From NCBI GenBank assembly GCA_964390495.1, contig CAYMIN010000008.1, positions 62,001 through 126,000 on the forward strand: a DNA stretch of 64,000 bases. The letters are read 5' to 3'. The notes beneath the pieces are model-generated. The model searched no databases, was not told the origin of the DNA, and saw nothing but the letters and a program-made list of their open reading frames with translations. Origin of the DNA: UBA11051 sp964390495. Lineage in GTDB: Bacteria; Armatimonadota; Zipacnadia; Zipacnadales; UBA11051. How positions within the stretch are numbered: the stretch's first letter is position 1; the number at the start of each line of letters is the position of its first letter. Below, one piece after another: positions 1-7,763 of this stretch. A program made the position numbers and the translations under genes.

Positions 1-103
1 CCAGGAGCCAGCCGGCGATCCCACCGATGAGCAGCGGGGCCAGGCCGATCAAGGCAAGATGCGCTCCGAATAGACCTATGTGCTCGGTACTGCTTCTGCT
101 CAT
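1..103 (-). CDS. Partial hypothetical membrane protein (N-terminus only)
   Basis: Only the first 34 codons lie inside the window; the gene runs off the left edge. Read on the minus strand it begins MSRSSTEHIGLFG and continues into a hydrophobic stretch (LALIGLAPLLIGGIAGWLL) that looks like a membrane segment. I chose the ATG at 103 because an AGGAGG site lies 8 bases upstream; the ATG at 109 would be only 2 bases from that site. Too little is visible to name a family. Confidence 0.6.
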   Translation of the reverse strand, partial: MSRSSTEHIGLFGAHLALIGLAPLLIGGIAGWLL

Positions 104-445
104 CCTCATTGCCTCCTCTGGGGGTAGTCCCGCTCAGCCGGCGGCTGTTGTTAGCAGTATGATATGACAAATGCCTGGCACGGTCAATCCAACTCGGCAC
201 TGCTGTTCGTGGTAACGGCCCGTCATGTTGGCGGCTGTCTGCGGGCGCGCGCAAAAAAGCGGGGACGGTGCCTGTGAGGCACCGTCCCCAGGGAGGGCGG
301 ATGGCTATTGCTGTGACCTACACGTTAGGTTAGGCCGAAGGCTGCAGATTCTGCGTCGGCAGACTGGTGCTTTCAGGACTGCTGCGTCAGTGTAAGTGCT
401 GGGCTAAACTATGCTGTAAGATGGCTCGCGGTCTCTTCACCCTCG
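104..445. other. Intergenic region between divergent-from-edge gene and small secreted protein
   Basis: About 340 bases with no convincing gene. It holds the Shine-Dalgarno site of the partial gene on the left, a perfect hairpin (261-289, listed separately) and the 3' flank of the small secreted protein gene. A cysteine-rich plus-strand frame beginning at 367 is antisense to that gene and has no ribosome binding site, so I do not call it. Confidence 0.6.
261..289. repeat. Perfect 13-bp hairpin, GGGGACGGTGCCT/AGGCACCGTCCCC
   Basis: Two perfectly complementary 13-base arms (GGGGACGGTGCCT and AGGCACCGTCCCC) flank a three-base GTG loop, preceded by CAAAAAAGC. There is no T-run after it on the plus strand. 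On the minus strand the A-run becomes T-rich (GCTTTTTTG), so it could terminate minus-strand transcription leaving this side. It may equally be a mobile palindromic repeat; only one copy is visible here. Confidence 0.7.
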
Positions 446-802
446 TTAGTAACGTGTTTGGTACTGCCTGCTATAGCCGCTGTGGATGTCATTGTCCATG
501 TAACTGCGAGAGTTGTTTCTTCCGTTGTTGTACCTGCTGTTGTCTCTTCCGTAGTTCTGAGAGTCCGAGGGCCGGTACATCATCGTGTTCTGATCCGGAA
601 TGACTTGGCCGCCGAAGACCCTTGCTGCCAGCGCGGCGTGCATGTACTTGAGTTGGATGACCGCTACGTACACGGGCTGGCCGTCCGCGGTTTCGCCCAC
701 TCTCACATACTTGATATTCCTAGTCGGGCTGGCGTTGGCGGCTACGGCTAGAGCTATCAAGAGCACTGCCGTTACCAGAGCTATCGCCACGATTTTCCGC
801 AT
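446..802 (-). CDS. Small secreted protein with secretin short-domain-like segment
   Basis: A 118-residue protein. The start at 802 gives MRKIVAIALVTAVLLIALAVAANA, a clean signal peptide; an upstream in-frame ATG at 931 would add 43 residues of non-signal sequence and is less likely. A purine-rich AGAAGG lies about 10 bases before 802. The mature part has a segment (VYVAVIQLKYMHAALAARVFGGQVI, roughly residues 42-66) that resembles the short N-domain of type II/III secretins and type IV pilus PilQ, where an I-x-L-K-Y motif begins the repeat. The tail is rich in Asn, Arg, Ser and Tyr. There is no outer-membrane beta domain, so it is not a secretin itself. Function unknown; it may be a periplasmic pilus or secretion accessory protein. 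Confidence 0.6.
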   Translation of the reverse strand: MRKIVAIALVTAVLLIALAVAANASPTRNIKYVRVGETADGQPVYVAVIQLKYMHAALAARVFGGQVIPDQNTMMYRPSDSQNYGRDNSRYNNGRNNSRSYMDNDIHSGYSRQYQTRY

Positions 803-1000
803 ATCTATGTCCCTTCTCCCGTCTGTGTGCTGCCGAAAAACCTCGGAGAGGGCGGCAGCCGGGCTCAGTTGGAAGGGAGGGAGGGTTAAACCTTCCACAA
901 ACGGCTTGCTACCCGCCCTCTCCTCGTTCATGTATTAGACGCGGTAGTAGTTGGAAAAGTTCGACCCTCGCGAAAGAATCTTCATCATCTGCCGATCCAA

Positions 1001-1030
1001 TTGTCCCCAAACACCGCCAGGTGCTATAAT
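1001..1030 (+). promoter_or_regulatory. Candidate sigma70 promoter for mtaD-miaA-hfq
   Basis: TTGTCC (1001-1006) and a perfect TATAAT (1025-1030) are separated by 18 bases. The predicted start of transcription is about 37 bases before the mtaD start codon. The -35 has two departures from TTGACA. Confidence 0.55.
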
Positions 1031-1073
1031 GACCGGAAAACGGACCCAGCTAGAGCCGTTGCGGAGTTGATTC

Positions 1074-2369
1074 ATGGCAAGCTTGCGAGTTCACAATGCC
1101 ACTGTCTTGACGATGGTTCCCGGCGAAGCGCCGATAGCGCCGGGCGAACTGGTCAGTGCCGACGGGCAGATCGAGTATGTCGGGCCCCAAAGGACGCAGA
1201 CCGAGCAGACCCACGACGAGACGATTGACGCCGATGGGGGAGTGCTGCTGCCCGGTTTTGTCAATGCCCACACCCATCTGGCGATGACGCTGCTGCGCGG
1301 CTACGCCGATGATATGCCGCTGCAGGAATGGCTGACGACCAAGATCTGGCCCACCGAGGCCAAGTTGCAAGAAGAAGATGTCTATTGGGGGGGCCTCCTG
1401 GGCATCCTGGAGATGCTGCGGGCCGGCATAACCTGCTTCTGCGACATGTACCACTTCTTCAAAGCCGGCACCAGGGCTGCCATAGACGGCGGCATCCGTG
1501 CTTTGCCTTCCGGGGTCCTGTTGAGCTTTGCCGAAGATACCTACGATGTGAACCGAGCTGTCGAGTTCGCTCTGGAGGTGCGCGAGACCGCTCCTGCGCG
1601 CATTGTGCCGATGTTGGGGCCGCATGCGCCCTACTCCTGTACTGATGAGATGTTTCAGCAAGTGGCCGCCGCTGCCGGCGAGCACGGCCTTGGCATTCAC
1701 ATCCACGTATCCGAAACCGCCGACGAGGTCGCGCAAGTGCTGGAGGCCACCGGCATGAGACCGGTCCAGTACCTCGACCAGCTCGGCGTTCTGGACAATC
1801 ACGTCACCGCCGCCCACTGCGTGCACGTGGATGATGCTGAGTTGCGGATACTGGCTGACAAACAGGTCGGCATCGCCCACTGCCCGACCAGCAACATGAA
1901 GCTGGCCTCGGGCTTCGCGCCGGTGCTCAAGATGTTGGCTGTCGGTGCGTGTGTAGGTCTGGGAACGGATGGTGCGGCCTCCAACAATCGCCTGGACATG
2001 CTGCAGGAGGCGAAAATGGCGGCCCTGGAGCACAAGGCCTACAGCGGTGATCCGGGGGCGGTTAACGCCGAGCAAGCGCTGTATATGGCGACCACGGGTT
2101 CCGCCCGAGCCGTGGGTCTGGACGACCGCATCGGCACCCTGGAGGTCGGCAAGCGAGCCGATTTCGCAATCATCTCCCTGCAGGAGGCCCACAACCAGCC
2201 GCTGCACAACCTCTCTTCCCAGCTCATCTACGCCGTTGAGGCCGCTGATGTGGTCTGTACGGCGGTGGATGGTGTAGTGCTCTATCGCGGCGGGGTCTAT
2301 CCCTATCTGGACGCCGAACGCATCATCGCGCGGGCCGGTGAGTGCGCCCACCGCCTGGTAAATTCGTAG
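1074..2369 (+). CDS. mtaD: 5-methylthioadenosine/S-adenosylhomocysteine deaminase
   Basis: A 431-residue amidohydrolase that should deaminate MTA and/or SAH to the inosine forms, in nucleoside salvage linked to methionine recycling. The metal-binding signature is complete: HTH at residues 66-68, HVSE at 211-214, AHC around 248, and GTDGAAS with Asp 299. Length and the NNRLDML segment after the Asp match the MtaD/SAH deaminase group rather than guanine deaminase or cytosine deaminase. GGAG lies about 9 bases before the ATG. It is followed by miaA and hfq on the same strand. The phosphorylase at 14164-14910 could use its methylthioinosine product. Exact preference between MTA, SAH and related nucleosides cannot be read from sequence. 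Confidence 0.85.
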   Translation: MASLRVHNATVLTMVPGEAPIAPGELVSADGQIEYVGPQRTQTEQTHDETIDADGGVLLPGFVNAHTHLAMTLLRGYADDMPLQEWLTTKIWPTEAKLQEEDVYWGGLLGILEMLRAGITCFCDMYHFFKAGTRAAIDGGIRALPSGVLLSFAEDTYDVNRAVEFALEVRETAPARIVPMLGPHAPYSCTDEMFQQVAAAAGEHGLGIHIHVSETADEVAQVLEATGMRPVQYLDQLGVLDNHVTAAHCVHVDDAELRILADKQVGIAHCPTSNMKLASGFAPVLKMLAVGACVGLGTDGAASNNRLDMLQEAKMAALEHKAYSGDPGAVNAEQALYMATTGSARAVGLDDRIGTLEVGKRADFAIISLQEAHNQPLHNLSSQLIYAVEAADVVCTAVDGVVLYRGGVYPYLDAERIIARAGECAHRLVNS

Positions 2370-2377
2370 CCGCAGCC

Positions 2378-3511
2378 ATGCAACCAAGCTGCGCCCCAGG
2401 GAGTTCACCAATCAGTCAGTCCGACTTGACCGAGAACGTAGCTCAGCGCATCCCGCTGCTAGTCATAGCGGGACCAACAGCGTGCGGCAAGACCGAGGCG
2501 GCGCTGTGGGTGGCCGAGGCGGTGCCGGCAGAGATTGTGTCAGCCGATTCGATGCAGATCTACAAGTATATGGACATCGGCACCGCCAAACCGACACCCC
2601 AGCAGCGGGCGCGGGTGCCGATCCACCTGGTGGACTTTGTTGACCCGTGCCAGCCCTACACCGTGGCTGATTTCCAGCGGCAGGCCCAGCAGGCGGTCCT
2701 GGATATCCACGGGCGCACGCGGTTGCCGATCCTATGCGGCGGCACCGGCCTTTACCTGCGCGCCGTGCTGCAGCATTTGGACTTCCCGCCGGCTGCCGGA
2801 CCGCAGCAGCGGACCATCCGCGCGCGGCTCCAGGCCCAGGCCGAGACCCAGGGCAGTCCGGCACTGTACCGCCGGCTGGTGGAGCTGGACCCGCTCGCCG
2901 CCGCCGGCATCGAGCCGAACGATACTAAACGCATCATCCGCGCTCTGGAGGTCATCGAGACCACCGGGGAGCTGTTCTCCGTCCAGCGGCGGATTGACGA
3001 GACACCGGCGGTGGACTATAATTCAAGAGGTTTCGTGCTCACGCGCCCGCGCAGTCGCCTCTATGCCGGCATTGAGCGGCGGGTGGACGAAATGCTGCAG
3101 AGCGGGTGGCTGGCGGAGGTCGAGGCCCTGCGTCAGCGGGGCTGCAGTCGCCGGGACCAGGCCATGCAGGCGATCGGCTACCGGCACTTACTCGCTCACC
3201 TGGCAGGCGAAGCCGGTTACGAGGCAACGGTGCGTCTGATCAAGCGCGATACTCGTCGTTTCGCCAAGCGCCAATTGACGTGGTTCAGAGCCGCTGCCCG
3301 CAGCAATCCGGCCGCCCAAACCACCGCGCCATCCCATAAGTCAGCTCTGAGCGAAGCTGAGGAGCAGTCCGCTGCCGGAAGCCTGTCGCGTAGCTCGGGC
3401 TTCCAGCCCGAGACCATTGCCTTTGAATGGCTGCAGTGGGCTACGCAGGACCAGTTCGAGGATTGTGTCGAGCGCATGATTCAGGTCGCCAAGCGCCTAT
3501 ATCGCCCATAA
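2378..3511 (+). CDS. miaA: tRNA dimethylallyltransferase MiaA, with an inserted C-terminal segment
   Basis: Transfers a dimethylallyl group to A37 of tRNAs reading UNN codons. The P-loop GPTACGKT (residues 32-39), DSMQIYKYMDIGTAKP, CGGTGLYLR, the QAIGYRHL segment and RDTRRFAKRQLTWFR are all recognisable. I use the ATG at 2378; a longer frame starts at 2342 inside mtaD, and no strong ribosome site picks between them. Between TWFRAA and FEWLQWA there is an insertion of roughly 45 residues, part of which (SRSSGFQPE) is a translated copy of the dispersed palindromic repeat. The total of 377 residues is longer than the usual 290-320. The reading frame stays open through the insertion, so the enzyme is probably functional. 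It sits between mtaD and hfq. Confidence 0.92.
   Translation: MQPSCAPGSSPISQSDLTENVAQRIPLLVIAGPTACGKTEAALWVAEAVPAEIVSADSMQIYKYMDIGTAKPTPQQRARVPIHLVDFVDPCQPYTVADFQRQAQQAVLDIHGRTRLPILCGGTGLYLRAVLQHLDFPPAAGPQQRTIRARLQAQAETQGSPALYRRLVELDPLAAAGIEPNDTKRIIRALEVIETTGELFSVQRRIDETPAVDYNSRGFVLTRPRSRLYAGIERRVDEMLQSGWLAEVEALRQRGCSRRDQAMQAIGYRHLLAHLAGEAGYEATVRLIKRDTRRFAKRQLTWFRAAARSNPAAQTTAPSHKSALSEAEEQSAAGSLSRSSGFQPETIAFEWLQWATQDQFEDCVERMIQVAKRLYRP
3387..3421 (+). repeat. Family A palindromic repeat inside the miaA coding sequence
   Basis: The sequence GCGTAGCTCGGGCTTCCAGC followed by CCGAGACCATTGCC matches the intergenic family A element (GTAGGTCGGGCTTTCCAGCCCGAC then GCCGTTGCC). Here it is translated in frame within the C-terminal part of MiaA. 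Arms CTCGGGCT and AGCCCGAG pair around a short loop. Confidence 0.8.
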
Positions 3512-3525
3512 GCAGGTGAAGAGCC

Positions 3526-3744
3526 GTGCCCAAATCCAAAGGCAGCATCCAAGACCGCTATCTCCAGGATATGAAGGACAAGGGCGTGACGGTGCGAATT
3601 GTGATGACCAACGGCAAGCAGCTTACCGGGACGGTTGCCGGCTTCGACACCTTCACGATACTGATATCCGCCGCCGGCGTCGAAATCATGGTTTATAAGA
3701 GCGCGGTCGCCGTGATCGGGCCGGTCACACCCGAGAAGACCTAA
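3526..3744 (+). CDS. hfq: RNA chaperone Hfq (variant Sm2 motif)
   Basis: A 72-residue Sm-like protein that should form a hexameric ring for sRNA-mRNA pairing. The start is GTG at 3526, 8 bases after AGGTGA. The N-terminal SIQDRYLQDMKDKG carries the Gln-Asp of the proximal RNA site, and the Sm1 region VRIVMTNGKQLTGTVAGFD is typical. The Sm2 motif reads MVYKSAVAVI instead of the usual VYKHAIS, so the His that normally contacts uridine in the proximal pore is replaced by Ser 59. There is almost no C-terminal tail. It follows miaA by 14 bases, the same miaA-hfq order seen in many proteobacteria, and is followed by an intrinsic terminator. Confidence 0.93.
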   Translation: MPKSKGSIQDRYLQDMKDKGVTVRIVMTNGKQLTGTVAGFDTFTILISAAGVEIMVYKSAVAVIGPVTPEKT

Positions 3745-3779
3745 GCACCCCCTGCCTTGCTTGGAGATTCCCGAGACGA

Positions 3780-3812
3780 GCACGATAGGCCAAGTGCCTG
3801 TCGTGCATTTTT
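3780..3812 (+). terminator. Intrinsic terminator after hfq
   Basis: An 11-bp stem (GCACGATAGGC 3780-3790 with GCCTGTCGTGC 3796-3806, one G-T pair), a five-base loop and then ATTTTTAT. It lies 36 bases after the hfq stop and should end the mtaD-miaA-hfq transcript. Confidence 0.85.
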
Positions 3813-3848
3813 ATAGCAATTGGCAGCCGCTACAGGTCGGCAAGGGCA

Positions 3849-3879
3849 GGAGTCGGGCTGGAAGCCGGGCCCACGCGAG
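3849..3879 (-). repeat. Family A palindromic repeat, reversed copy before dapF
   Basis: Read on the minus strand this is CGCGTGGGCCCGGCTTCCAGC followed by CCGACTCC, a diverged member of the family A element. It lies in the leader just upstream of the dapF start. Confidence 0.65.
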
Positions 3880-3924
3880 GGTGGTAGCTGTCGTGCATTC
3901 TTTGCAGTCACTGACGGGACGGTG

Positions 3925-4797
<873 letters not shown>

Positions 4798-4843
4798 CTC
4801 CGGTCATAAACCGGAGCATAGTTCATGCCGAAAAGCCTATCAT

Positions 4844-4870
4844 CGCGTGGGTCGGCTTTCCAGCCCGACA
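4844..4870 (+). repeat. Family A palindromic repeat between dapF and dapL
   Basis: CGCGTGGGTCGGCTTTCCAG followed by CCCGACA, one base shorter in the left arm than the usual unit. It occupies the 148-base dapF-dapL gap and ends about 60 bases before the dapL Shine-Dalgarno site. Confidence 0.75.
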
Positions 4871-4945
4871 CTCCGGAGGCATGAACAGACGCCCCAAGCA
4901 AGGGGTCAGTCGGGCAAATCATCGAGTGACGAGGAGGAGCTTAGC

Positions 4946-6139
4946 GTGGACCTACCATGGGCCCAGAGATTGCAGCGCATACCGCCGTATCCGTTCCGCG
5001 AGATCGCCGAGATCAAGGCCAGGATGCTGGCCGAGGGCAATGAGCCGATTGATTTCGGCATCGGCGATCCCGACATGCCGACACCGGACTACGTTATCGA
5101 GGCGCTCTGCCGGGGCGCTAAGGACCCGGCCACTCATCCCTACGACGAAAGTGGGTTCGGCACCCCGGAGTTCAAGCAGACGGTTGCCGATTTCATGGCC
5201 AAGCGGTTCGGCGTGCCGGTCAGCCCCGACGGCGAGGTTCAGAGCACCATCGGCTGCAAGGAGGCGCTGGCCCACATCATCTGGGCTTACATTGATCCCA
5301 GCGACATCGTGCTGGTGCCCGACCCGGCCTATTCGGTCTATAAGGTGCAGACTACCTGGTGTGGCGGAGCGCCGTTCCCGATGCCGCTGCTTGCCGAAAA
5401 CGGCTTCCTGCCGGATTTAGGCGCGATTCCCGCGCCCATCAGCAAAGCGGCCAAGCTGATGTTTCTCAACTACCCCAACAACCCCACCGCGGCGGTGGCT
5501 GAGTTGGACTTCTTCGAGCAGGCCGTCAGGTTCGCCCAAAATAATGAGATTCTGATAGTCCATGACTGCGCGTATTCGGAAGTATCTTACGACGGTTACG
5601 AGACGCGCAGTATTCTCGAGGTTGATGGCGCTAAAGAGGTTGCCATCGAGATGCACTCCTTCTCGAAGACCTTCAACATGACCGGCTGGCGGGTGGCCTG
5701 GGCCTGTGGCGGCGCACCGTTTGTCGAGGCCCTGTCCAAGGTCAAGAGCAATGTTGACTCCGGCACCTTCATGGCGATCCAGCGGGCGGCAATTGCGGCC
5801 CTGGAGGGCTATGACGACTTTATCGGCAGTCTGCGGGCCGAATATCAGAAGCGCCGCGACGCCCTGGTTGACGGGCTAAACTCCCTCGGCTGGGCTATCG
5901 AGCCGCCCAAGGCGGCCTTCTACGTCTGGGCCCCGATTCCCAATAATTATCGCCGCGCCGACGAGTTCGCCAGGGACCTGCTGGCCGAATGCGAGGTGCT
6001 GGTGACTGCGGGCGGCGTGTACGGCTCCTACGGTGAGGGCTTTGTGCGCTTCTCGCTGACGCTCAAGGGTGAGGACAAGCTGGCCCAGATCGGCGAGGCC
6101 GTCCGGCGAATTGGCGCCAACCTGGAGCTTGTCTGGTAG
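4946..6139 (+). CDS. dapL: LL-diaminopimelate aminotransferase
   Basis: A 397-residue fold-type I PLP aminotransferase that makes LL-DAP directly from tetrahydrodipicolinate, bypassing the acylated intermediates. GTG at 4946 is chosen because GAGGAGGAG ends 6-7 bases before it; longer frames would translate the repeat. Visible motifs: DFGIGDPDMPTP near residue 37, NYPNNPTAA near 175, DCAYSEVSYDGY near 207, and SFSKTFNMTGWR with the PLP lysine at 241. Adjacency to dapF supports LL-DAP aminotransferase over a generic aspartate/alanine aminotransferase. The sequence looks closer to the DapL2-like group than to the plant-type enzyme, but I cannot test that here. Confidence 0.85.
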   Translation: MDLPWAQRLQRIPPYPFREIAEIKARMLAEGNEPIDFGIGDPDMPTPDYVIEALCRGAKDPATHPYDESGFGTPEFKQTVADFMAKRFGVPVSPDGEVQSTIGCKEALAHIIWAYIDPSDIVLVPDPAYSVYKVQTTWCGGAPFPMPLLAENGFLPDLGAIPAPISKAAKLMFLNYPNNPTAAVAELDFFEQAVRFAQNNEILIVHDCAYSEVSYDGYETRSILEVDGAKEVAIEMHSFSKTFNMTGWRVAWACGGAPFVEALSKVKSNVDSGTFMAIQRAAIAALEGYDDFIGSLRAEYQKRRDALVDGLNSLGWAIEPPKAAFYVWAPIPNNYRRADEFARDLLAECEVLVTAGGVYGSYGEGFVRFSLTLKGEDKLAQIGEAVRRIGANLELVW

Positions 6140-6161
6140 CCGGGCCTCGGTTGCCATACCT

Positions 6162-6294
6162 CCGCCGCGCAGGTTGGGATGCCGATATCACCTTCCGCCG
6201 CGTAAGTCGGGCTTCCGGTATCTTGTTCCACCGCATGGGTCGGGATCCCGGCATCCCCTACTGCCGCGTAGGTCGGGCTTTCCAGCCCGACGCC
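6162..6294 (+). repeat. Tandem array of four 33-bp degenerate family A units
   Basis: Units begin at 6162, 6195, 6228 and 6261, each starting CCGCCGCG, CCGCCGCG, CCACCGCA and CTGCCGCG and continuing with (A/T)RGGTYGGG-like sequence. The period is exactly 33 bases. Only the fourth unit has the complete palindrome (GTCGGGCTTTCCAGCCCGAC). It fills most of the dapL-hflX gap. Confidence 0.8.
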
Positions 6295-6314
6295 GTTGTT
6301 GTCAAGTCGTTGGG

Positions 6315-6366
6315 GGGGCCGGCTGAGCCGGGTACCCACTGCGAAGCAGTGGGTGCAACCGGCCCA
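6315..6366. repeat. Nested hairpin (GGGTACCCACTGC family) before hflX
   Basis: Outer arms GGGGCCGG (6315-6322) and CCGGCCC (6359-6365) enclose an inner perfect stem ACCCACTGC/GCAGTGGGT (6334-6342 and 6346-6354) with a GAA loop. Related GGGTACCCAC elements occur near 48980, 51325 and 61060. It is 34 bases before the hflX start codon and could influence the dapL-hflX transcript. Confidence 0.6.
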
Positions 6367-6399
6367 CGGAGCTCCCACTGACGCATTTGGTGATTTACC

Positions 6400-7713
6400 A
6401 TGCATGAGTTAATCGCAGTCGGCCTTGAACGTCGTGAGTTACTAGCGGCTGAGAAGGCGATCTTGGTCGGCATATCCAAGCTCGAGGACGAGGGCCTCCG
6501 CTCCATGCGCGAGTTGGCGCAGTTGGCCCTGTCCGCCGGCGCGGTGCCGGTTGATGTCCTGGTGCAGATCCGCAAGGCGCCGGAGCCGGCCACCTACATC
6601 GGCAAGGGCAAGCTGCAGGAGCTACGCGCTCTGCGGCTTGCTGCCGATGCTGAGATAGTGCTCTTTGACGCCGAGCTAACCCCGGTGCAGGTCAGCAATC
6701 TGGTGGACGAGCTGGACTGCAAGGTCCTCGACCGCACCGAGCTAATCCTAGACATCTTCGCCCAGCACGCCACCAGTCGCGAGGGCAAGCTACAGGTCGA
6801 ACTCGCCCAGCTTTCCTATCTGCTGCCCAGGCTGGTGGGGAAGGGGCCGATGATGGACCGGATTGCCGGCGGCGGGGGCGGCGGTACGGCTGGCGGTGTC
6901 GGGGTGCGCGGCCCGGGCGAGACCAAGCTCGAGACCGACCGGCGGGCCCTGCGTGCCAGGATGTCGCGGCTCAAAGACCAGATCGAGCAGGTACGCCGCC
7001 AGCGCGAGGTCGAGCATCGCGCCCGCGAGCGCTCGGGATTGCCCCTAGTCTCGCTGGTCGGATATACCAATGCCGGCAAGTCAACGCTGCTCAATGCCCT
7101 CGTCGGCAGCGAAGAAGTGCGCGCTCACGACCGGCTCTTCGAGACCCTCGACACCACCATCCGCAGAGTCGAGATCCAGGGCGCTCAGTTGCTGCTCAGC
7201 GATACGGTCGGCTTTATCCACAACCTGCCCGAGGACCTATTCTCCGCCTTCATGGCGACTCTGGAGCAGTTGCAGCAGGCCGATGTCATCATCCACGTGC
7301 TTGACGCCGGCGCGCCGTGGGCAAGTACCGAGCGCCAGGCCAGTGAGCAGATCCTGGGCCGGCTGGGCTTGGCGGACAAACCGACCATATTGGTTCTCAA
7401 CAAGTGGGATGAGCTGGCCGGCACGCCCCGTGCGGCGCTGATGCTGGCCGAGATGCCTGACGGTTTGCCGATCTCGGCTGCGCAGGGAGTCGGCCTCGAG
7501 AAGTTGCGCGCGCGTATCGCCGAGGCCGCCTATGCCCACTTGGTGCCGCTATCGCTGCAGTTGCCCTATGATCGCCTGGAGCTGTTGCAGCTTTGCCGCG
7601 ACCACGGCCGCGTCCTGGACACCGAATACCAAGACACGCATGTCGCGGCCGTTGTCGAAGTTAATTCCGAGCTGGTCGCCAAGCTCAAGCCGTTCGTTGT
7701 CGCCCTCAACTAG
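6400..7713 (+). CDS. hflX: Ribosome-associated GTPase HflX
   Basis: A 437-residue GTPase that binds the 50S subunit and rescues or splits stalled ribosomes. The N-terminal HflX domain is followed by a Gly-rich linker (GGGGGGTAGGVGVRGPGETKLE near residues 160-182, the family hallmark), a coiled-coil, and the G domain: GYTNAGKST (about 221), DTVGF (about 268), NKWD (about 334). It follows dapL after a repeat-filled gap. In proteobacteria hflX often neighbours hfq; here both are present but separated by dapF and dapL. Confidence 0.93.
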   Translation: MHELIAVGLERRELLAAEKAILVGISKLEDEGLRSMRELAQLALSAGAVPVDVLVQIRKAPEPATYIGKGKLQELRALRLAADAEIVLFDAELTPVQVSNLVDELDCKVLDRTELILDIFAQHATSREGKLQVELAQLSYLLPRLVGKGPMMDRIAGGGGGGTAGGVGVRGPGETKLETDRRALRARMSRLKDQIEQVRRQREVEHRARERSGLPLVSLVGYTNAGKSTLLNALVGSEEVRAHDRLFETLDTTIRRVEIQGAQLLLSDTVGFIHNLPEDLFSAFMATLEQLQQADVIIHVLDAGAPWASTERQASEQILGRLGLADKPTILVLNKWDELAGTPRAALMLAEMPDGLPISAAQGVGLEKLRARIAEAAYAHLVPLSLQLPYDRLELLQLCRDHGRVLDTEYQDTHVAAVVEVNSELVAKLKPFVVALN

Positions 7714-7763
7714 GCGCAAGCTGGGGTCGCAGCGGGGCTCGCACAAGTCAGGAAGTCGTAGCA

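Noticed and set aside
367..603. Cysteine-rich 78-residue plus-strand frame
   Set aside because: It is antisense to the small secreted protein at 446-802, has no ribosome site, and its cysteines arise from complementary Asn/Tyr/Arg codons.
3820..3924. Longer N-terminus for DapF
   Set aside because: The extra 35 residues are a translation of the reversed family A repeat, and the family N-terminus begins at MSLRFTKMHG.
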